The notes under the pieces are model-generated. The model was not told the origin of the DNA. It searched no databases and saw nothing but the letters and a program-made list of their open reading frames with translations. A DNA stretch of 54,422 nt from an uncultured Schlesneria sp. (GTDB lineage: Bacteria > Planctomycetota > Planctomycetia > Planctomycetales > Planctomycetaceae), in the NCBI GenBank assembly GCA_903840265.1, contig CAIMFH010000156.1, positions 1 through 54,422 of the forward strand, written 5' to 3'. Below, piece after piece: positions 15,841 to 24,099 of this stretch. Made by a program: the position numbers and the translations under genes. Position 1 is the stretch's first letter. Every line of letters starts with the position of its first letter.

Positions 15841-16716
15841 ATGCGACTTCGATTTGCGGGAACAACTATTTTTGTGGCAATGCTCGTGGTGCTCGCCAGT
15901 TCAGTGAGCGCGTTTGCTGCGCGATACGTTCCGATTGCGATTCGCTTGAACGGTGTCGTGTTGCTTAAGGGAAACGATAGCGACAGTGGTCATCGAGATT
16001 TTGATCAAGTCTGGAATGATCTCCATAAGGTTCAGTTCGCGGTCACGGATGAGTTCACCAAGAAGTATGTAAAACAGGACACCAAGGAAGTCGTCCTGGA
16101 ATGCACCGACAAAGACGCGGATGAACCCGACTTGGTAATCGATGAATCTTATGGCGGCGAGGCCCGCGTTCGCACGCTCAAGATTCATCGAGTGAAACCG
16201 GATCGATTCAATCAAGAATGGACGCTGGACAAGGACCAGTTAACGCAACTCTTTTACACACGCGAAATCCCGCGAAATCGCGTGGCTGAATTGGCCAAGC
16301 CGCGGGGTGATCGAGTCGTGAAACCGTCTGATGGTCAGAAACGACATATCGCGATCACAGTCGCCGCGAACGATGTCATGCTGCTCGAAGGATCGAATGA
16401 CGATGATGGTCGTCGCGATGCGGATGCGATCTGGGATGATCTGCCAAATGTCCGGCTCAAAGCCTCGGAAGCATTTCTGAAAGAATACGGGAAGACTGAT
16501 TTTCAGCTCGTGACATTCAAGTGTACCGTGAATGTGACTCACGCTGGCAAGTGCCGAGATGTCGAGTTTCGTCTCAAGCGCGTGATGACCGATGAACAGG
16601 GCCGCGAATGGGTGCTGTCTGCGGATGACGTCAAAGACAAATTTGATTCTCGCGACATCTCCAGAGAGTTGGCGACGCAACTCAAGAACCCTCAACGCAG
16701 TCGATTTCGGCGGTGA
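15841..16716 (+). CDS. Secreted protein with two internal repeats, unknown function
   Basis: A protein of 291 residues with AAGGGA about 7 bases before the ATG. Residues 1-27 are a clear signal peptide ending SAFAA. Two copies of a domain of about 125 residues follow. The first opens with VPIAIRLNGVVLLKGNDSDSG and the second with IAITVAANDVMLLEGSNDDDG, each followed by an acidic D-x-W-DDL block, a K-EY-K helix and a strand ending in CT. Both end with REI/RDI before a short tail. The acidic loops could bind a cation, but this is inference. I do not recognise a family. It follows the RDD gene by 65 bases on the same strand and may be co-transcribed. Confidence 0.75.
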   Translation: MRLRFAGTTIFVAMLVVLASSVSAFAARYVPIAIRLNGVVLLKGNDSDSGHRDFDQVWNDLHKVQFAVTDEFTKKYVKQDTKEVVLECTDKDADEPDLVIDESYGGEARVRTLKIHRVKPDRFNQEWTLDKDQLTQLFYTREIPRNRVAELAKPRGDRVVKPSDGQKRHIAITVAANDVMLLEGSNDDDGRRDADAIWDDLPNVRLKASEAFLKEYGKTDFQLVTFKCTVNVTHAGKCRDVEFRLKRVMTDEQGREWVLSADDVKDKFDSRDISRELATQLKNPQRSRFRR

Positions 16717-16835
16717 GCGAATGCGGGGAACTCAGGTCTCAGGAGACGCATGGGATTTATGCCGCGTGCGAATCGTATGCGCCTCAGCGATGACCAATCG
16801 ATACGTGCTCCCGCATTCGTGTGACATCTCTCTGC

Positions 16836-17270
16836 TTACAGTTCCCCTCGCTGCATCGACACGTACCTATTTGTGGCGTGGCATGAGCCATCGAAACAAT
16901 ACCTGTTGTCGCGATTCTCTTCGGGACTTCGTAGCAATGCTCCGCAGTATTGATCTACACACTCGGCAAATAATTCGAGCTTTTCGGCGTAAGGCCGTTT
17001 GTCGACCATGAACTTCACTCCATTGATCCAGAGCAGCAAATTGATATCGGCGCGAAAACAATGCTCTTTTCCGTTAGAGACAATTAACTCAATCGCAAGC
17101 GAACCTTCTTCGTACTCGACAAACAAAATATGGGGCGATTCTTCAAACTCTGCCGCTAAGCCACGAGGGCGTGAGTAAGTTGCTCGATAGACATAACCGT
17201 ACCGAGCAAGCACGCTGCCCAAGATCTTTTGACACTGCGAGCCGAATTCAACCTGTTCGTCCTGGCTCAT
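16836..17270 (-). CDS. Small protein of unknown function
   Basis: A protein of 144 residues; AGGA lies 4 bases before the ATG. It begins MSQDEQVEFGSQCQKILGSVLARYGY, then strand-like segments ILFVEYEEGSLAIELIV and INLLLWINGVKFMVDKRPY, and ends in a C-terminal helix. The general pattern (helix, YGY/F, beta sheet with acidic EYEEG, final helix) recalls small immunity-type or SUKH-like proteins, but I cannot assign a family. There is no signal peptide. It is the last of three small minus-strand genes (18577 to 16836) of similar style. Confidence 0.55.
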   Translation of the reverse strand: MSQDEQVEFGSQCQKILGSVLARYGYVYRATYSRPRGLAAEFEESPHILFVEYEEGSLAIELIVSNGKEHCFRADINLLLWINGVKFMVDKRPYAEKLELFAECVDQYCGALLRSPEENRDNRYCFDGSCHATNRYVSMQRGEL

Positions 17271-17341
17271 GATTCCTGTATCGTCTTTTCTCAGCGGACG
17301 AATTGCAAATCGATGCCAACGAAGTCACACCTTCGCGCCGG

Positions 17342-17899
17342 TCACTTGTCTTCAATGCCATTTTTCTCGTCCTTTCCCCACCAAGTGAGATCTTCCCGCT
17401 GCTGGATAGACACATTCGTAGGGTCGGACAGTTGGAACGAATAACGATAACCGCTGGTCGACAAGGCGTGAAGCACACCATCCTGGATCGAAAGCTCGTC
17501 GAAGGGATTGGAACCGCTGAAGAAAGCAACCCAGCGGAGCTCGGAGGAACTCGAGTCACGCTCTTTCTCTACGGCCACGTACCCGAAGGAGCCGTTCCCA
17601 CTGCACTCGCCAGACTCGATTCTCAACTGATGACCTGCAAATTTTGTTCTGATCTCACGAAGACGACTAACCCATGTCAGGAGAGAAGAATGGAGCGGAT
17701 TGCCGAGCCCCTCAACAAGCACTGCCAACCAGGTGCTCTGACGAAGCACCTTCAAACTTGTCGCACGAGACGATAGCGGCATATCGCTCGAAAGAATTGC
17801 AATCGTGCCGTCGCCGAATTGAATCGAGTCGTTCGCGAGGCATGTTTCTCCTCTCCAGAGAGCCTCTGCCAAATCGCGGTCGTCGTCCGTCGCGTTCAT
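17342..17899 (-). CDS. Small protein of unknown function
   Basis: A protein of about 185 residues if it starts at the ATG at 17899 (MNATDDDRDLAEALWRGE), with GAGG about 10 bases upstream. A longer version would need a TTG at 17995. The sequence has the strand-like segments FGDGTIAILSS and GYVAVEKERD and a WVAFFSGSNPFDELSIQDG block. No membrane segment, signal peptide or known motif is visible. It lies 71 bases before the gene ending at 16836, on the same strand. Confidence 0.5.
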   Translation of the reverse strand: MNATDDDRDLAEALWRGETCLANDSIQFGDGTIAILSSDMPLSSRATSLKVLRQSTWLAVLVEGLGNPLHSSLLTWVSRLREIRTKFAGHQLRIESGECSGNGSFGYVAVEKERDSSSSELRWVAFFSGSNPFDELSIQDGVLHALSTSGYRYSFQLSDPTNVSIQQREDLTWWGKDEKNGIEDK

Positions 17900-18013
17900 A
17901 GCGTTGCTGCCTCGGAGATAGCGCGAACAGCGATGATCTGGGGGTTCGAAGACGTCGATCCCGGCACCCAGCCGTAGTCTCGCGAAACGCTCCAACCACA
18001 GCCACCCGTGATA

Positions 18014-18577
18014 CTAAATTGGCATGATACCGCATTTGTCTCGTGTCAGCTTGACGCCTCTAGATTTCCTGAGCAAGGATTGAACGGAAGCGGTGGAAGA
18101 AAAATCTCCGTCGATTAGCTCCTTCGCTTCGTTAAGCAACGCGCTGGCATACTGCGACAGGACTTGTTCTAGAGCAAACCTGTGAGTTTCTTCCGTCGCC
18201 ATCCCATTTCGTTCACTGGAAAGGCGTAGATCAACCGGCATTGCAGAGTGGTTGTCCCCATATTTGACTCGCAGAAAAGTCCGCAATTCGATGATTGGTA
18301 CTTTTCCGGACTCTCCGTAAAACGAACGACACTGTGGGACGATCCCGTTCTCGGCTCGGTAGACACCCACCGAGATTGCGGCACCCCTTACGTCCCAATT
18401 CACGTCAACGGCAACGTTCGTGCGTTTGTTCGTAAAAGTGGATCGGACGTCGAACTGGGGAGTACTTTCGTTCCCGGAATGGTGAATTGCGATCTCATTG
18501 AATCCATAACGGATCAGCGCCTGGAATGCAGGGCAAATGCTGGCGCTGAATCCTCCATCAAAATCGCCTGCTGTCAT
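18014..18577 (-). CDS. Small protein of unknown function
   Basis: A protein of 187 residues. The ATG at 18577 is preferred because AGGA lies six bases upstream; a TTG at 18583 is the alternative. It opens MTAGDFDGGFSASICPAFQALIRYGFNE. This is similar in outline to the start of the protein at 16836-17270 (a helix with a cysteine, then RYGF/ARYGY), although overall similarity is weak. Predicted beta strands follow, with a C-terminal helical part FALEQVLSQYASALLNEAKELI. No known family. It lies 33 bases downstream of the hydrolase gene stop, so it may be read through from it. Confidence 0.5.
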   Translation of the reverse strand: MTAGDFDGGFSASICPAFQALIRYGFNEIAIHHSGNESTPQFDVRSTFTNKRTNVAVDVNWDVRGAAISVGVYRAENGIVPQCRSFYGESGKVPIIELRTFLRVKYGDNHSAMPVDLRLSSERNGMATEETHRFALEQVLSQYASALLNEAKELIDGDFSSTASVQSLLRKSRGVKLTRDKCGIMPI

Positions 18578-18610
18578 TTTCAATCCTATTGCACAGCTGG
18601 AGTGCGAAAG

Positions 18611-19615
18611 TTACTTCTCTTTCTTCTTGGCGAACGCTTCGACATCAATCGCGGCTTTAGTCTGTGCTCCGGGTTTTCCTAGGAAGCCGAGATCTTTGAA
18701 CCAATCTATGTACCGATCCGTCCAAGTTCCAAACGGGATACCGCCGCGAGCCGTTAAGCCGCCGCCGTGGCCTCCGTTGCCGTAAATGTGCATCTCCAGG
18801 TTGGGGACTCCTGCCTTTAACATCGCAGTGAAGTAGTCCGCCGCCCACAAGGCGTGGATTCGGTCACCCGATCCTGCCGAGGCGATGAAGCTGGGTGGAA
18901 CATTCTTGGGAATCTTCGTCGCCGCATCTTGTGTGAACGGAGTCGGACCCGGATAGATCACACCCACAAAATCGGGCCGCGCCGAGACCTTTGCCAGTGG
19001 GTCAGCAGGGTCGCTGTTCTCGCGTTCAAAGTCATCGAAGAACAAGGCGGTCGGGGCCGACAGTTCGGCACCTGCAGAAAAGCCCATGATCCCAATCTTG
19101 GCCGGATCCAGCTTCCATTCGGCCGCGTGCGAACGGACCAGACGAATTGCTTGAAAGGCGTCATTCACGGCGTCCGTCTTGGGTTCGTAGCCGTCAACTC
19201 GCAAACGATTGCGGAGAATGATCGTTGAGACGCCCTGCTTCTTGAAGAATGCGACAAAGTCTCCGCCTTCAGGGCCGACCCAGAGAATCTGATGGCCACC
19301 CCCTGGCGCGATGATCACCGCGGCACCCGTGTTTGGCGGTTCGTCACCGGCAAGATGCACTTCGATGGAAGGGTTATGGATATTGATGACGTTGAGAGTC
19401 TTGTCCGACTTGTTCTTCAGGCTGGTGTTGTATTTTTCAGCCTCGTGAACTCGATCTTGTTTCAGTCGTGATGACCCGGTCGGGTACAACGACAGCACTT
19501 GTCCATTCTGCAAGATCGGCTCGGGAACGAACGGTGCTTTCGTAGCGGGGTCTTGCGCGAGCGCCACGTGACAACAGACCAGGATGAGAACCAGCGGACC
19601 AGGCGAGAGCTTCAT
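18611..19615 (-). CDS. Secreted alpha/beta hydrolase (BD-FAE/acetyl esterase-like)
   Basis: A protein of 334 residues with a signal peptide of about 20 residues ending VALAQ. The alpha/beta-hydrolase core shows an oxyanion-hole loop APGGGH (104-109), the nucleophile elbow GFSAG with Ser180, an acidic residue likely at GSGD (251), and a histidine in GNGGHGGG (about 283). This layout fits the esterase/dienelactone-hydrolase-like proteins that planctomycetes often use for deacetylating plant or algal polysaccharides. The substrate cannot be read from the sequence. Spacing to the downstream gene ending at 18014 is 33 bases. Confidence 0.85.
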   Translation of the reverse strand: MKLSPGPLVLILVCCHVALAQDPATKAPFVPEPILQNGQVLSLYPTGSSRLKQDRVHEAEKYNTSLKNKSDKTLNVINIHNPSIEVHLAGDEPPNTGAAVIIAPGGGHQILWVGPEGGDFVAFFKKQGVSTIILRNRLRVDGYEPKTDAVNDAFQAIRLVRSHAAEWKLDPAKIGIMGFSAGAELSAPTALFFDDFERENSDPADPLAKVSARPDFVGVIYPGPTPFTQDAATKIPKNVPPSFIASAGSGDRIHALWAADYFTAMLKAGVPNLEMHIYGNGGHGGGLTARGGIPFGTWTDRYIDWFKDLGFLGKPGAQTKAAIDVEAFAKKKEK

Positions 19616-20041
19616 GGTTGGCTTTCAAAGAGGAGGGGTCACCGCAGACCACGCATCATCATGCGATCGCATCGTAGCAACGCGGCTTTCCTGTCGCACT
19701 CACAGGGCGATCAAAGGCCGCTTTCCGCCCGGCGGGGGATATCGCGTGCCCCAGTAAGTCGGCGAGAATCCAGTGGGGACAGGTCCCTATCATCACGACA
19801 CAGCCTTAGTGAACCCCTCCCTGGATCTGATCCGTCTGTCGATAGTTAGGTGGAATGGGCTCCGGAAGTGCGCCGCTGGTGGTGGATGTTTTGACAAACC
19901 GATTGCCTTCACAGGATTCGCTGTTGATGATCGGCTCCTGATTGCGGTTTCTTATTGGTCGCAAAATAATCGGGAGATACCTAATCGCCTTCTCCCAATA
20001 GAACGATCTCTGTTCACCGGAATGACGCTTCGCAACCTGAG
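19616..20041. other. Intergenic spacer between divergent genes
   Basis: It separates the minus-strand hydrolase from the plus-strand RDD paralog 2 and should hold both promoters. I see no gene, no long inverted repeat and no clear promoter boxes. Confidence 0.5.
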
Positions 20042-21763
20042 GTGCCCTTGTCCAGTCGCAAACCGGGATACCTGATCGGCCTGTTTCTGCTGGTGCTGGT
20101 CTTGTCGGCACCTCAGTGGATGACGTGCATTGAGGTGGCGGAACAGTGTTATCGTTGGCGTCGTTGGCCGCAACTTCCCAACCTTGAGGACTGGAGTCGA
20201 TGTATCGAGCGAGACCCGTTGGGTGCTGCGGCACCCGATTGGCACGGTCGATATCTCCAGGTCGACTCCGGTGAATGGGTGAGGAACACCTATCATTGGC
20301 GAGTAACCGCTCTGGATCCGCGGACTCGCCAACTGTCGTTGATCGGTGGGAAGATTACCGGCGGCAATGATATGTGCCCCATTGTATTCGGCGATCGATT
20401 GTGGCTGGTCAGTTCCGGCGAGGCCTACGAGTTCGTGGACGGGGTGCCACAGCCCACCAACTTTGTCCGCCCCATATTAAAGGGTGGACCACACGAGCAT
20501 TTTCTGCTTGGTGAGAACCCTGCCTATTTCCAAAGGATGCGCAATGGAATCGAAGTGAGTTCATTCACAGAAGGTGCCTGGACCACGACGCATGAATTGA
20601 TCCTGCCGGACAGGCGGGAGTGGTCGATTACTGATGATCCATTCAATATTGACCATCTTTGGATGAACCGATGTATTGTTCACGACGGTCAGACTCATTT
20701 GTTTATGACCGCAAATCGATCGCTGATGTACCGGAAAGGTTTGGAGCTGAAGCCACTCACGGACGAACCGGCATCGGCATTACGCATGTCCAATCACGAT
20801 CCGGAAATCACTCCTTGGACGCGGGTGTGCGTGCTTCCCAGAGAGTCTAGCGAAATCGAAGGGAACTGGGTTTGCGGAATGCTTCTGGATGGCCAACCGA
20901 TCGCTCTGACAATTGAGGTCCATCACGATGGCCGCTCGATCGGCCAGCTTTATCGGCTCGATGGAACGAAATGGACTCCATTTGCCTCACAAGCGTTCCC
21001 CCTTGGGTCGACTTGGTTTCGAACTTTGAATGGCGGCGATGGTAAGCCAGGTCTCCTGATCGTGAATACGTCGGTGAGATCTTACGTTTACGACGTCGAT
21101 GAATCTGGCTTCCGATTGATCCCCTGGAAGTATGCGACGGGAATCACTTCGCTCAAGCTGTATCCCACGTTGCTGCAGTATGGTGCCGTGCTGGTTGTAA
21201 CATCCATCTTGAGCATGCTGCTGGGGGTTGGCGTGTGGCTGTTGATGGATCATTACACGCGCCCCGACTATTCGTTTCGAGACCAAGCTGTGTCACTGGC
21301 GTCGGTCGGTCGACGTGGGTTGGCGCGGGTGCTCGACTTTGGCTTGGTTGTCTCGTCGACGATCGGACTGGGATGGTTTCTGCTACGAGATCTGGACTGG
21401 ATCTTACTCGCCGAAGTGGTGAATAGTGGAGCCGATCATCCGATGAAACAACTGGTGGTCCGTGCGGTCTGGTTGCTGATGATGTGGCTGTGTACGTTCG
21501 GCACGGTCCTGGTGATGGCTCAAGGCCGCTGGGGCATTACACCGGGCAAGTGGTGCTGTGGTTTGCGAACAGTTCAATCGTCTCTTAGACCTTGTGGTTT
21601 TGCGAAAAGCCTGGTTCGCGAAGTGGTGCTATGGGGCGATGCCTGCGGGTTCCTCTGCTGGGCACCAGGCCTCTTGAGCATTGCGCTGACGAACCAGCGT
21701 CAACGGCTGGGGGATCTGGTGGCGGATACGTTGGTGGTTGAAGTGTCATCGATGAAGAGATGA
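20042..21763 (+). CDS. RDD-domain membrane protein with large ectodomain (paralog 2)
   Basis: A protein of 573 residues starting with GTG (MPLSSRKPGYLIGL), clearly homologous along its whole length to the protein at 13940-15775. An N-terminal membrane segment lies at about 9-27. A beta-rich domain with W/F-x-D motifs spans about 30-370, and another membrane segment lies near 375-400. An RDD domain at about 416-570 has RRGLARVLDFGLV, WGITPGKWCCGLRT and RQRLGDLVADTLVV. The ectodomain is probably extracytoplasmic. It ends directly after the RDD domain, without the tail of paralog 1. The pair brackets 4.3 kb of mostly unknown genes. Transport or membrane-assembly function is possible but not shown. 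Confidence 0.8.
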   Translation: MPLSSRKPGYLIGLFLLVLVLSAPQWMTCIEVAEQCYRWRRWPQLPNLEDWSRCIERDPLGAAAPDWHGRYLQVDSGEWVRNTYHWRVTALDPRTRQLSLIGGKITGGNDMCPIVFGDRLWLVSSGEAYEFVDGVPQPTNFVRPILKGGPHEHFLLGENPAYFQRMRNGIEVSSFTEGAWTTTHELILPDRREWSITDDPFNIDHLWMNRCIVHDGQTHLFMTANRSLMYRKGLELKPLTDEPASALRMSNHDPEITPWTRVCVLPRESSEIEGNWVCGMLLDGQPIALTIEVHHDGRSIGQLYRLDGTKWTPFASQAFPLGSTWFRTLNGGDGKPGLLIVNTSVRSYVYDVDESGFRLIPWKYATGITSLKLYPTLLQYGAVLVVTSILSMLLGVGVWLLMDHYTRPDYSFRDQAVSLASVGRRGLARVLDFGLVVSSTIGLGWFLLRDLDWILLAEVVNSGADHPMKQLVVRAVWLLMMWLCTFGTVLVMAQGRWGITPGKWCCGLRTVQSSLRPCGFAKSLVREVVLWGDACGFLCWAPGLLSIALTNQRQRLGDLVADTLVVEVSSMKR

Positions 21764-21790
21764 TCCGAACCGCGGTTGTCGATGGACGCG

Positions 21791-21829
21791 CAATGACATG
21801 CGCGGCTCGGCAGGAGCCTCGCCCTCCCA
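21791..21829. repeat. Dispersed GC-rich repeat (half copy)
   Basis: The segment from CAATGACATGCGCGGCTCGG through GAGCCTCGCCCTCCC is identical to 40462-40499 except at its ends. It lies between the stop of RDD paralog 2 and the stop of the convergent AIM24 gene. Only one arm is present, so it should not fold alone. Confidence 0.8.
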
Positions 21830-21855
21830 TATTTCAGCCATCAGCAAGGGTAAGC

Positions 21856-22773
21856 CTACTGCGCCTGGAAATAGACTTCTTCATAGGGCTGCACGACGAC
21901 GAAGCCGTCTCCTTTGAAGTGCATTTGAATCGACTCGCCGCTGCCTCGACCGAAGAACGTCTTCAGTGAGATGTCCTTTTTGAATTCGGGCGTCAGGCTG
22001 CCGGACCACGCGACGGTCGCGTTGGGATCTGTGGTGACGGGCTGATTGGGGGTCACTCGCAATGTCATCGGCTGGAAGTGAGACGTGATGGCGATCATGC
22101 CGGTTCCTTCCAACTTCACGTTGAACAAGCCACCCGCCAGCATGCCGGTGATGGAACGCATCATCTTGATGTCCCAGTTAACCGACGGTTCCAATGCCAG
22201 CAGATCGTTTCCGTTCACGAAGATGGATTCGTCCTGCAGATTCAGGATGCTGATCCGCTTGCCGTTGTCCGCCAGATACAGCTTGCCGCGACCTTCTGCC
22301 TTCGTGAGCTTGGTTCCTTCGCCACTGACGGCCTTCTTCAACAGCATGCCGAGTCCCTTGTCGAGCAGGCCTTCGCGAGTGAATTTGATGCTGCCAACAT
22401 AGGCGACCATCGAACCCATCTTGGTCCAGATCAGTCCGTCGAGATTCACCTCCAGCATGTAGGGACTTTCAAGTTCAAATAGTCCTTGCCCTTGATCCTG
22501 CTGAGAAGTCGCGTCGACGAACTCATCAATCGAGTACCGCTGATCGTCATCCTGCGATGAACGACTGCGCGACTTCGAGAATTGCGGTCGCGATCCGAAG
22601 ACCGAGCGAGGTTCCTCGTCCACTTCCGCCTCTTCGATCTCGTCTTCCTCAGCGGCAGCTAACGACGGGACTTCGATCTCGGTGCTGCAACTGGGGCACG
22701 CGACCGTGCGACCGGCGAGCTTGTCGGGGGCCTTCAAACGCTTGCCGCACTGGCATCGAATCTCGATCGGCAT
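21856..22773 (-). CDS. AIM24-family protein with N-terminal zinc ribbon-like motif
   Basis: A protein of 305 residues. The start MPIEIRCQCGKRLK is chosen because GAGG lies about 6 bases upstream; the longer frame to 22959 runs into a palindromic repeat. Residues about 6-35 contain CQCGK and VACPSC, a four-cysteine ribbon common at the N-terminus of planctomycete proteins. An acidic linker (about 40-100) leads to an AIM24/TIGR00266-type beta domain at about 115-300, with LEVNLDGLIWTKMGSMVAYVG, FTREGLLDKGLGMLLKKAVSGEG and a C-terminal GRGSGESIQMHFKGDG. AIM24 bacterial members have no settled function. No membrane segment is visible. Confidence 0.85.
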   Translation of the reverse strand: MPIEIRCQCGKRLKAPDKLAGRTVACPSCSTEIEVPSLAAAEEDEIEEAEVDEEPRSVFGSRPQFSKSRSRSSQDDDQRYSIDEFVDATSQQDQGQGLFELESPYMLEVNLDGLIWTKMGSMVAYVGSIKFTREGLLDKGLGMLLKKAVSGEGTKLTKAEGRGKLYLADNGKRISILNLQDESIFVNGNDLLALEPSVNWDIKMMRSITGMLAGGLFNVKLEGTGMIAITSHFQPMTLRVTPNQPVTTDPNATVAWSGSLTPEFKKDISLKTFFGRGSGESIQMHFKGDGFVVVQPYEEVYFQAQ

Positions 22774-22907
22774 GATGAACCTCGTTAAGAAATGACGGCG
22801 GTTGTCCCGAGAGAAATGCCGCCGCATCGTACCGACCGATCCCCGGATATGGCAGTGAGCGCATTGGTCGTCCGAGTTGAACGGTTCCGTGTGCATAGGA
22901 TTTTGAC

Positions 22908-23008
22908 GGGTGAGTGTCGCACGCCCTGAGTCTTTGAATGGCGTGGATTTGGGCTTCAATCATGACCACGCCCTTCGCAAAGCCTCAGAGCGTGCCACCC
23001 AAATTGAA
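22908..23008. repeat. Large palindromic repeat, copy 2
   Basis: The left arm (about 22908-22945) is diverged. The right arm at 22961-23008 is identical over 48 bases to 42741-42788, from CATGACCACGCCCTTCGCAA to CCACCCAAATTGAA. The arms pair around GGCGTGG / CCACGCC. It lies in the 428-base spacer between the divergent AIM24 and ECF sigma genes. Confidence 0.85.
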
Positions 23009-23201
23009 TGCGCACAGGATTGTGACGGCATCGGCCGGAATTATGGGAACCAATGCGACGCCAGCCTGTATAAGCTGGCAGACTGTACGGTCGTACTTTC
23101 GTGTCGCGTTGAAACATGGGTTAGACACAGTGGGTTACCGCTCGCGGGATGCCACAGTCAGGTCGGATGAGCTCTAATCGAAAACTCGACGAATCCCACG
23201 A

Positions 23202-23789
23202 ATGTCCGATGAACACACCATTATTGAACAGGTCCTGGCCGGTGAGACGGGCGCCTTTCAATTGTTGGTTGAGATGTATCAACCGTTGGTCTTTCAGTTT
23301 GCACGGAACATGTTAAGGACCATTGAGGATGCCGAGGATCTGACTCAAGAAGTATTTGTTGCCGCCTTTCAGAACCTCAGAAAGTTTGATCGCACGCGGG
23401 CGAAATTCTCGACGTGGCTACTGACGATCACCCGCAACCGATGCCTGAACCAGTTGGCTCGTTACCGGGCCAGTCCACCGGGCGCGATCGTCAGCGTCGA
23501 TCGCGGCCTGTCGCCGGATGCGGCTGCCGTCGCCAGCGAAGTCTGGCAGCACTTGTCCGACGCACTGGAGAGGTTGCCGATCGACCAACGGACCGCCTTT
23601 GTCCTGGCGGAGATCCAGGAGTTGCCGCACGCCGAGATCGCGATGATCGAACAGATCGAAGTGGGGACGGTGAAGTCTCGAGTCAGTCGAGCTCGCGATA
23701 AGTTGCGGCAGGCCATGCAGGCCTGGCAACCTGAGCGAGTGGTCCACGGTTCGCCTCGCAATGAAAACCGGAATACGAATTCCAAATGA
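23202..23789 (+). CDS. ECF-type RNA polymerase sigma factor
   Basis: A protein of 195 residues of the sigma-70 ECF class, which redirects RNA polymerase to stress or envelope promoters. Sigma region 2 is at about 20-85, with the core-binding DAEDLTQEVFVAAF and the -10 recognition part FSTWLLTITRNRCLNQL. Region 4 is at about 120-175, with LERLPIDQRTAFVLAEIQEL and GTVKSRVSRARDKLRQ. A basic C-terminal tail follows. The next gene, 16 bases downstream, encodes a small single-pass membrane protein that could be its anti-sigma factor, and signal peptidase I follows that. Confidence 0.9.
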   Translation: MSDEHTIIEQVLAGETGAFQLLVEMYQPLVFQFARNMLRTIEDAEDLTQEVFVAAFQNLRKFDRTRAKFSTWLLTITRNRCLNQLARYRASPPGAIVSVDRGLSPDAAAVASEVWQHLSDALERLPIDQRTAFVLAEIQELPHAEIAMIEQIEVGTVKSRVSRARDKLRQAMQAWQPERVVHGSPRNENRNTNSK

Positions 23790-23805
23790 TGCCGGAGAGA
23801 TTCTG

Positions 23806-24099
23806 ATGACACCGGATGACGACTATCAGAGCTGGTTGAAGCACCGGCGAGCCATTTCCGCCTCTGTCGATGTGACAGATCGAGTGATGGCTGCCATTCG
23901 TGCTCCCGCCAAGCCAGTTCGACCTGTCGCACGAATTGGCTTAGTGCTGCTGTGGACTGCGGCGTCGCTGGTCTTCGTGACCAGGATCGCGGCACTGGTC
24001 GGCAACGTGATTTTCCCGACGGACAGTTACCCTGAATTTGCTGTGGATCAACGACTCGAGGACGCTCCCCATGACCACCGAAAACCAACACGTTCGTAA
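23806..24099 (+). CDS. Small single-pass membrane protein, possible anti-sigma factor
   Basis: A protein of 97 residues starting at MTPDDDYQSWLKHRR, with GGAGA about 8 bases upstream. Residues about 1-40 are polar and helical, one membrane segment spans about 43-70, and a short acidic tail follows. Its place directly after an ECF sigma gene suggests an anti-sigma role. It lacks the HxxxCxxC zinc motif of ZAS-type anti-sigma factors, so this rests on position only. It overlaps the next gene by 29 bases. Confidence 0.65.
   Translation: MTPDDDYQSWLKHRRAISASVDVTDRVMAAIRAPAKPVRPVARIGLVLLWTAASLVFVTRIAALVGNVIFPTDSYPEFAVDQRLEDAPHDHRKPTRS

Noticed and set aside
22774-22959. An N-terminal extension of the AIM24 gene
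   Set aside because: It runs into palindromic repeat copy 2, while the internal ATG at 22773 has a good GAGG and opens a zinc-ribbon motif.
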